Shown: piece by piece, positions 51,846 to 56,250 of the stretch | Layout of the letters: every line of letters begins with the position of its first letter | Position numbering within the stretch: position 1 is the stretch's first letter | DNA from: Lachnospiraceae bacterium | GTDB lineage: Bacteria; Bacillota; Clostridia; Lachnospirales; Lachnospiraceae | Direction of reading: 5' to 3' | NCBI GenBank assembly: GCA_029219245.1 | Contig: JAQXTA010000037.1 | Location: forward strand, 1 to 56,250 | DNA: 56,250 nt | Translations under genes and position numbers: made by a program | The notes under the pieces: model-generated | Told to the model about the DNA's origin: nothing | Databases searched by the model: none | Seen by the model: the letters and a program-made list of their open reading frames with translations, nothing else

Positions 51846-51962
51846 ATGGCAGAGAAAATCGTACAGACAGCGGGAAGAAACGCCCTTAGAGAGTTTGTTC
51901 CAGAGTTTGCACATTTTAATGATGATGTTTTATTTGGGGAGAACTGGAATAAATATATTTGA
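51846..51962 (+). pseudogene. Carboxymuconolactone decarboxylase family protein, N-terminal fragment
   Basis: The 38 residues MAEKIVQTAGRNALREF through DDVLFGENWN match the start of CMD/AhpD-family proteins, which are usually 110-250 residues long. The frame stops at 51960, before the catalytic cysteine pair. A GGGAGAAA site precedes the ATG. The stop codon overlaps the -35 box of the lrg operon promoter, so the loss of the rest of the gene brought that promoter close. Confidence 0.7.
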
Positions 51963-51988
51963 CAAACCATATTTTATGTGCATATAAT
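51959..51988 (+). promoter_or_regulatory. Promoter of the HPr-like / lrgAB / gntR operon
   Basis: TTGACA (51959-51964) and TATAAT (51983-51988) are both perfect consensus boxes, 18 bases apart. The expected start is near 51995, inside the paired operators. Confidence 0.85.
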
Positions 51989-52021
51989 AACTGGTAATAC
52001 CAAGTGGTACTACCAGTTATT
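51988..52021. promoter_or_regulatory. Paired FadR-type operators over the transcription start
   Basis: TGGTAATACCA (51992-52002) and TGGTACTACCA (52005-52015) both match TGGTNNNACCA, the site type of FadR-class GntR regulators. Their centres are 13 bases apart. The whole block is also a larger dyad with arms ATAACTGGTA and TACCAGTTAT. It covers the expected start site. A FadR-class GntR gene closes the operon at 53993-54673 and is the obvious binder. Confidence 0.75.
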
Positions 52022-52064
52022 TGCATTATCTGTAATGTACATCAAAATACAGGAGGTTTTTCAC

Positions 52065-52295
52065 ATGAACAAAATAATTAGATTGCCAAATCTTGCAGCG
52101 GTACAGGAATTTGTTAAGAATGCAGAAGCAACCGGCGAAAGTGTCCTTGTTTCAAAAGAAGGATTCAAATATCAAATAGATGGAGCATCTATCATGGGTA
52201 TGATAGCTGTTATGGGTGAAAGATTAAGGGTGGATTATATGAGTGAATCCATGAGATTTAAGGAAATGTTGGAAAAATATTGCACAAGTCAATAA
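52065..52295 (+). CDS. HPr-like protein without the active histidine
   Basis: ATG 52065 follows AGGAGG; the longer frame from 51978 begins within the operator and is not used. The 76-residue protein resembles the HPr fold, with AVQEFVKNAEATGESVLV and the DGASIMGMIAVMGERLRVDY segment that matches the HPr helix-2/strand region. No histidine is present where HPr is phosphorylated (His15), so it cannot carry phosphate in the usual way. It may be a regulatory relative. It is the first gene of an operon with the kinase and lrgAB genes. Confidence 0.7.
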   Translation: MNKIIRLPNLAAVQEFVKNAEATGESVLVSKEGFKYQIDGASIMGMIAVMGERLRVDYMSESMRFKEMLEKYCTSQ

Positions 52296-52340
52296 TAGAC
52301 TGTTTATCGCTGACTGATTATATGAAGAAGGTGAACTGAT

Positions 52341-52928
52341 ATGATTATTACGATTGGTCGAGAGTGCGGATGCGGAGCGGATGAAATAGGCAAAATGCTT
52401 TCTGAAAAATATATGCTTCCATGTTATTCGAAATCTAAATTAGTAGAATATGCAGGAGAAAGAGGATTATATGATAAATTTCCTTATTTTTTTGGAGAGT
52501 TTCCGACAGAGTTTCTAATGAGCTCTATAGACGAAAGTATGATGGAACGTGTTCGCAATACCCCTAAAGAAACTTTAGGAAAACTTATGGAGGGTCAAGA
52601 TTGTATCATCATTGGAAGGACCTCAAATTATGTATTTAGGAATAGAGAAGATTCTATTCGTATTTTCTTATGTGCAGATATAAAATACAGAATCGCCCAG
52701 ATTGCCAAAAAGCATGATTTGTCTCTTCGCAAGGCTCAAAAACTGGTAGAAGAGACGGATGAGAGACGAAGGCGGTATCATCAATACTATACCGGAGAGG
52801 AATGGGGATATGCAGGAAATTATGACTTATGCTTGGATGTCTCCGTACTTGGAATACAAAGTGTGCTAGATGTGATTAGCGCTTATATAAATAGCCGAGA
52901 AAGAGAAAAGAATCGAAAAGAGGCTTAA
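52341..52928 (+). CDS. Cytidylate-kinase-like family protein
   Basis: The 195-residue protein begins MIITIGRECGCGADEIGKMLSEKY, a P-loop form in which the usual GSGKS is replaced by GCGADEIGK. Later elements are IIIGRTSNYVF, the lid region TDERRRRYHQYYTGEEWG and YDLCLDVSVLG. It belongs to the cytidylate-kinase-like NTPase family that is common in clostridia and distinct from Cmk; the substrate is not known. It lies 45 bases after the HPr-like gene and six bases before lrgA. Confidence 0.88.
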   Translation: MIITIGRECGCGADEIGKMLSEKYMLPCYSKSKLVEYAGERGLYDKFPYFFGEFPTEFLMSSIDESMMERVRNTPKETLGKLMEGQDCIIIGRTSNYVFRNREDSIRIFLCADIKYRIAQIAKKHDLSLRKAQKLVEETDERRRRYHQYYTGEEWGYAGNYDLCLDVSVLGIQSVLDVISAYINSREREKNRKEA

Positions 52929-52934
52929 ATTAAG

Positions 52935-53294
52935 ATGAAATATATTAAACAATGTTCAATTATTCTTGTAATCTCCTTTATAGGAGAAGTATTAAAATAT
53001 CTTTTGCCATTGCCGATACCGGCGAGCATTTATGGAATGGTACTGCTTTTTACAGGTCTTATGACCGGATTAATCAAACTAGAAGCAGTAAAGGAAACCG
53101 GAACATTTTTAATTGAGATTATGCCATTGATGTTTATTCCTGCCGGTGTTGGATTAATGACAAGTTGGGGTACATTAAAAGCGATTATTGTGCCGGTAAG
53201 TATTATTACTGTTCTTACTATTATAACAGTCATGATTGCTACGGGACGAGTATCGCAAGCAATCATAAGAAAGTCGAAGGAAAATAAGAAATGA
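52935..53294 (+). CDS. lrgA: CidA/LrgA family holin-like membrane protein
   Basis: The 119-residue protein has four membrane helices and the LrgA pattern PIPASIYGMVLLFTGLMTGLIKLEAVKETGTFLIEIMPLMFIPAGVGLM. The family is holin-like and affects murein hydrolase activity or the export of small carboxylates such as pyruvate. The last four bases overlap the lrgB start, the usual arrangement. The start is ATG 52935, six bases after the kinase gene, whose end holds the ribosome site (AAAAGAGG). Confidence 0.92.
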   Translation: MKYIKQCSIILVISFIGEVLKYLLPLPIPASIYGMVLLFTGLMTGLIKLEAVKETGTFLIEIMPLMFIPAGVGLMTSWGTLKAIIVPVSIITVLTIITVMIATGRVSQAIIRKSKENKK

Positions 53295-53983
53295 ATGATT
53301 TTTTTCAAAATTCCATGTTTGCCGGAGTTACACTTAGTCTGATAGCCTACTTGCTTGGAGCAATGCTAAAGAAGAAGTTGAAACTTGGCATCTTTAATCC
53401 ATTACTGATAGCAATCGTGATTTCAATTATTGTTCTTTTGATTGGCAAAATTGATTATGATACTTATTATGAGGGTGCTAAATTTTTAAGCTGGCTACTT
53501 ACACCGGCAACTGTTTGTTTGGCAATTCCTTTGTATGAACAATGGGAATTGTTAAAACAAAATTATAAGGCAGTATTATTGGGTCTTTTGGCTGGTACGG
53601 TTACAAGCCTGACAACGGTATTTGTTTTAGCCAGGTTATGTGGTCTTTCCCATGAAGAATATGTGACGCTCCTTCCGAAATCCATTACTACAGCAATCGG
53701 AATGGGTGTTTCTGAGGAATTGGGAGGATATGTTACCATTACGGTTGCAGTCATTATTATTACAGGTGTATTGGGAAATATGTTTGGAGAGTTGATTTGT
53801 AAATTATTTAAGATTACGGAACCCATAGCAAAAGGACTTGCTTTTGGAGCATCTTCTCATGCGATAGGTACTGCGAAAGCTCTTGAAATCGGAGAGGTGG
53901 AAGGTGCTATGAGTGGTCTGGCCATCGCAGTATCCGGAATACTGACAGTAGCACTGTCTTCGTTATTTGCCAATTTTATGTAA
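53291..53983 (+). CDS. lrgB: LrgB family membrane protein
   Basis: The 230-residue protein has about six to seven helices and the LrgB patterns KSITTAIGMGVSEELGG near residue 132, GLAFGASSHAIGTAKALE near 181 and GAMSGLAIAVSGILTV near 206. It is the partner of LrgA; the pair is now linked to pyruvate uptake and to control of autolysis. The gene overlaps lrgA by four bases and is followed by gntR nine bases later. Confidence 0.93.
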   Translation: MNDFFQNSMFAGVTLSLIAYLLGAMLKKKLKLGIFNPLLIAIVISIIVLLIGKIDYDTYYEGAKFLSWLLTPATVCLAIPLYEQWELLKQNYKAVLLGLLAGTVTSLTTVFVLARLCGLSHEEYVTLLPKSITTAIGMGVSEELGGYVTITVAVIIITGVLGNMFGELICKLFKITEPIAKGLAFGASSHAIGTAKALEIGEVEGAMSGLAIAVSGILTVALSSLFANFM

Positions 53984-53992
53984 GGGGACAAT

Positions 53993-54673
53993 ATGACAAA
54001 GAGAACTACAACAATGGAATATCAAAAAGCAATTGATTATATTTTTCAGATGATAAAGGAAGGCAAGCTTATTGTCGGAAGTAAGATCCCTTCTGAGCGA
54101 GATATAGCAGAGCAGCTTGGTATTGGAAGAAATTCCATTAGAGAGGCAATTAGCATTTTGCGAGGAATGGGCTTGATAGAAAGCATACAAGGATCCGGCA
54201 ACTATATAGCAAAGGATTCTGGACGTACTATTTGGAATATTGTGTCAGTAATGCTTGCGCTGGGAAGCATATCGATGAAAGATATTTTGGAATTCCGTAG
54301 AGTGATGGCAAGGGCTGTCATTGAGCTCATTTTTAAAAATGGGTTTGATGATGAGGATAAAGAACATCTGGAAAAAATAATTGGCAAGATGAAGTCGGCA
54401 TCTGGGGAGAAACTTGTAATGTTAGACCAGGAATTTCATATTACATTAATTCGAGCCACAAGGAACCCTCTGTTTATTATTGTAATGGAGGCGATAGCCG
54501 AGGTTTACCATGAGTCTATGTCAAAGGTAATCGGAGAATCTGACGAGGAAACAACAAGGAAATTGATAGAGCTTCATAGTAAAATCTGTAATAGTATCGT
54601 GGAGAAGGATGAAGAAGCATGTTTAAAATATATGAAGGATCATTACGATCTTGTAGAAAGCAAGCTAAATTGA
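53993..54673 (+). CDS. GntR family regulator, FadR subfamily
   Basis: The 226-residue protein has a winged helix (about 5-75) with GSKIPSERDIAEQLGIGRNSIREAISILRGMGLIESIQGSGNYIA. The helical FCD domain has a metal-site pattern: D144 in LDQEFH and histidines in FHITLIRATRNPL and LIELHSKIC. FadR-type regulators release DNA on binding a small carboxylate. It is the last gene of the lrgAB operon. The operon promoter carries two sites of its expected type, so autoregulated repression of the operon is likely. Confidence 0.92.
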   Translation: MTKRTTTMEYQKAIDYIFQMIKEGKLIVGSKIPSERDIAEQLGIGRNSIREAISILRGMGLIESIQGSGNYIAKDSGRTIWNIVSVMLALGSISMKDILEFRRVMARAVIELIFKNGFDDEDKEHLEKIIGKMKSASGEKLVMLDQEFHITLIRATRNPLFIIVMEAIAEVYHESMSKVIGESDEETTRKLIELHSKICNSIVEKDEEACLKYMKDHYDLVESKLN

Positions 54674-54722
54674 TTGGTTTATATGTTAACAAGTCTTGCA
54701 ATCATTTTATTATCATTTAGCA

Positions 54723-54815
54723 CCCGTTTTACGCAAAGTATCTGTGTTAGAAGCTGCTGTTATGGGGAGCGTAATTGCTGCAGTTGGTACGCTTCCGGTC
54801 AAAAAGTCGGGTTAA
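54723..54815 (+). pseudogene. Possible membrane-protein gene fragment
   Basis: In one frame 30 residues read PVLRKVSVLEAAVMGSVIAA and on to LPVKKSG before a stop. It looks like the end of a membrane protein, but I cannot name the family and no start is present. The rest of 54674-54892 shows nothing clear. Confidence 0.2.
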
Positions 54816-54892
54816 TTACTGACGGTGATACTAGAAAAGAATAGAGTATGAGCTTATAATAGGAATAGTAAAAAAAGAAGAGGGGGATAAAC

Positions 54893-55519
54893 ATGTCCGA
54901 CAAAAAATTAGTAGCATTAACTTTTGACGATGGCCCGACTATTGGAATTACCGATCAGGTTCTGGATGTTTTACAGGAGAATGAGGTAGTAGCAAGCTTT
55001 TTTCTCATTGGACAACAGATTACTGATGAAACCAGATATCTGGTGAAACGTGCTCACGATATGGGTTGCTCTATTGAAAATCATTCGAAAACACACCAGT
55101 CCATGCCGAAGCAGAGCCAACAGGAAATTGTTGCGGAAATCCAATATACTACAGATCGAATTAAAGAGATTACCGGGGAGAAACCTGAATTTTTCAGACC
55201 GCCATATATTGATTATGATCAGAAGATGTATGACCTGATCGATTTGGTATTTATCTGCGGATATGGATGTGAGGACTGGGAACCCACTGTCACAGTACAG
55301 GAGAGAATTGACAGAGTACTACATGATGCAAATCCCGGTTTCATTGTCCTGCTTCATGATATGCATGATAATATCAATACCGTTGAAGCAATTAAGACGA
55401 TTATACCGGAGCTGAAGAAGCAGGGTTATGAATTTGTTACCGTTCGAGAACTCTTTCAGAGAAGTGGTGTCAAGCCACAGAAAAATGTAATCTATATGGG
55501 CGTAAATGAGGTCAGATAG
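54893..55519 (+). CDS. Polysaccharide deacetylase (NodB domain), cytosolic form
   Basis: The 208-residue protein is a NodB domain with TFDDGP (D12 and D13 for base and metal), the metal histidines H64 and H68 in ENHSKTH, RPPY near residue 102 and the late LLHDMHDN. It has no signal peptide or membrane helix, although most members of the family that act on peptidoglycan or chitin are exported. The substrate is unknown; a cytosolic sugar or an N-acetylated small molecule is possible. The ribosome site is GAGGGGG. Confidence 0.9.
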   Translation: MSDKKLVALTFDDGPTIGITDQVLDVLQENEVVASFFLIGQQITDETRYLVKRAHDMGCSIENHSKTHQSMPKQSQQEIVAEIQYTTDRIKEITGEKPEFFRPPYIDYDQKMYDLIDLVFICGYGCEDWEPTVTVQERIDRVLHDANPGFIVLLHDMHDNINTVEAIKTIIPELKKQGYEFVTVRELFQRSGVKPQKNVIYMGVNEVR

Positions 55520-55530
55520 GCTACCGTATC

Positions 55531-55725
55531 ATGTTTTTGTGTGAGAATTATGTAAACCTAACACAGAAGAAAATGGAGAAGCAATTGAGTTATGAAGTAC
55601 AGCCAAAAGATAGTTTAAAAAAATGGGAAAGAGGTTATTTGCTTTCATATCCCGATGAAAATAGTTTTAAAGCAGAACAAGAAAATGTTGAATATGCTTC
55701 AATTTTTAAGGGGACAGATAGTTAA
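55531..55725 (+). CDS. Doubtful 64-residue open frame
   Basis: The hydrophilic frame begins at ATG 55531 or, more likely if real, at ATG 55573 after AGAAG. It contains SYEVQPKDSLKKWERGYLLSYPDENSFKAEQENVEY and has no recognised domain. It may be the tail of a lost gene, like other fragments in this part of the window. Confidence 0.3.
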   Translation: MFLCENYVNLTQKKMEKQLSYEVQPKDSLKKWERGYLLSYPDENSFKAEQENVEYASIFKGTDS

Positions 55726-55739
55726 ATAGATATTTCATA

Positions 55740-55768
55740 TTGACAATGTAAATCACTACTGATAGAAT
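55740..55768 (+). promoter_or_regulatory. Promoter of the leader-ORF / tRNA synthetase unit
   Basis: TTGACA (55740-55745) and TAGAAT (55763-55768) are 17 bases apart. The leader ORF starts 28 bases later. Confidence 0.75.
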
Positions 55769-55795
55769 TACACAAAACAAAGGAAGGATAAGTCC

Positions 55796-55888
55796 ATGAT
55801 TAAATTTTCAATTGGCATGAACAAAATGAACCAGCAACAGCAGCGTATTGTTAAAACTGACAATGGGCTTTTTGTGTTGTGTTCATAA
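55796..55888 (+). CDS. 30-residue leader peptide before the synthetase gene
   Basis: ATG 55796 follows AAGGAAGG and reads to TAA at 55886. The peptide begins MIKFSIGMNKMNQQQQR, with three methionines in the first eleven residues and four glutamine codons in a row. It lies between a strong promoter and a long terminator hairpin, the layout of a ribosome-controlled attenuator. Confidence 0.6.
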   Translation: MIKFSIGMNKMNQQQQRIVKTDNGLFVLCS

Positions 55889-55917
55889 CAAGCGTCTTAT
55901 CCTGGTTAGTCTGAACC

Positions 55918-55962
55918 AAACGGTCGAAAGCTCAATGCGAGTTTTTGACCGTTTTTATTTTT
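55918..55962 (+). terminator. Attenuator terminator upstream of the synthetase gene
   Basis: Bases 55918-55933 pair with 55939-55954 over 16 positions, with two G-U pairs and a five-base loop. Runs of T follow at 55950-55962. An upstream GGTT/AACC hairpin (about 55904-55917) abuts the left arm and could compete with it. No T-box consensus is present. Confidence 0.75.
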
Positions 55963-56035
55963 ATTTGCGCAAAGCGCATCGAGTCTGCTTGTGAGCAAAC
56001 TTTATCTATTTGAAAAATCGGAAAGGAGGTGTACT

Positions 56036-56250
56036 ATGCCGGAACAGTCAGAGCTTCCCCAGCAGAAAGGGAAGCAGGGAAAAATCATAGTAAATAACAG
56101 AAAGGAACAAACGTATATGATATGTAAGCGATTAACATCAAATGAACGCCCGACATTTCCTAAAAGGGCAATTATTACGGCAGGTATGCCTTACGGAAAT
56201 AAGAGCCTGCATTTTGGACACGTAGGCGGTATGTTTATACATGCTGATAT
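56036..56250 (+). CDS. Class I tRNA synthetase, methionyl-like (N-terminal part, cut by window edge)
   Basis: ATG 56036 follows AAAGGAGGTG. After a polar extension of about 44 residues that is unusual for housekeeping MetRS, the frame reads RAIITAGMPYGNKSLHFGHVGGMFIHAD. It has the class I nucleotide-binding signature, with HFGH in place of HIGH. The A-x-P-Y-x-N-x-x-x-H spacing is that of methionyl-tRNA synthetase. It may be a second, specialised enzyme, for example one giving resistance to a MetRS inhibitor or serving a biosynthetic pathway. The leader ORF and terminator upstream suggest inducible expression. The remaining three quarters of the gene lie outside the window. Confidence 0.75.
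   Translation, partial: MPEQSELPQQKGKQGKIIVNNRKEQTYMICKRLTSNERPTFPKRAIITAGMPYGNKSLHFGHVGGMFIHAD

Noticed and set aside
55965..56000. Short hairpins GCGC/GCGC and TGCT/AGCA before the synthetase as a riboswitch
   Set aside because: The stems are four base pairs each and match no riboswitch class I know; they may only be part of the attenuator leader.

Overview
The window looks like chromosome from an anaerobic gut Firmicute of the Lachnospiraceae (Clostridium cluster XIVa) type. The grounds are moderate-to-low GC with strong AGGAGG-type ribosome sites, a T-box before thrS, an L20 leader before infC-rpmI-rplT, a tRNA gene with no encoded CCA, and families common in that group (DUF1540, DUF6512, DUF2974, DUF3021 with LytTR, a HAD-RlmD fusion). 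No rRNA, CRISPR array or complete insertion sequence was seen.

Layout. 1-1950 is the right end of an integrated mobile element: the tail of a large serine recombinase, then a two-gene cargo (small membrane protein plus GTPase). The element interrupts the comM/yifB gene at its NPCPCG codons. 1949-5459 is chromosomal: the comM remnant, dprA and an orphan pilB-type ATPase, all linked to DNA uptake. 5512-7894 is the xpaC-telA pair. 8110-10639 is a LytTR regulator, a DUF3021 membrane protein and an ABC exporter. 10.6-16 kb holds two hypothetical genes, a beta-mannosidase with twin palindromes at its promoter, a SEC-C protein and a secreted CAP protein. 15.95-18.5 kb is a T-box unit that controls a small membrane protein and thrS. 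18.6-22.9 kb holds a GT-C glycosyltransferase, a DUF1540 protein, a lipoprotein and the infC operon. 23-36.5 kb holds pepD, a thioesterase, an EAL protein, tRNA-Pro, the HAD-RlmD fusion, a MATE pump, DegV, MFS, SulP and a chemoreceptor. 36.5-46 kb holds an amino-acid symporter, an ABC-F protein, the TrkA/TrkH potassium system, a nucleoid-associated protein, a DUF2974 hydrolase and a glutamine amidotransferase.

From about 46 kb to the right edge the DNA is more AT-rich by eye and accessory in character. It holds two tiny genes missed by ordinary ORF calling, an acetyltransferase, a TetR regulator, a row of gene fragments (HAD, LysR, aldo-keto reductase, carboxymuconolactone decarboxylase) interleaved with two intact secreted or membrane-anchored esterases, and an LrgAB operon. 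That operon starts with an HPr-like protein and a cytidylate-kinase-like protein and ends with a FadR-type GntR regulator. Its promoter carries two TGGTNNNACCA operators. The window ends in a class I (methionyl-like) tRNA synthetase gene, preceded by a 30-codon leader ORF and a long terminator hairpin.

The best candidates for something undescribed are the LrgAB/HPr/cytidylate-kinase operon with its paired operators, the leader-controlled synthetase at the right edge, the GTPase cargo of the comM-integrated element, and the T-box unit that couples a membrane protein to thrS. All functions come from reading the sequence and family knowledge; no search was run.
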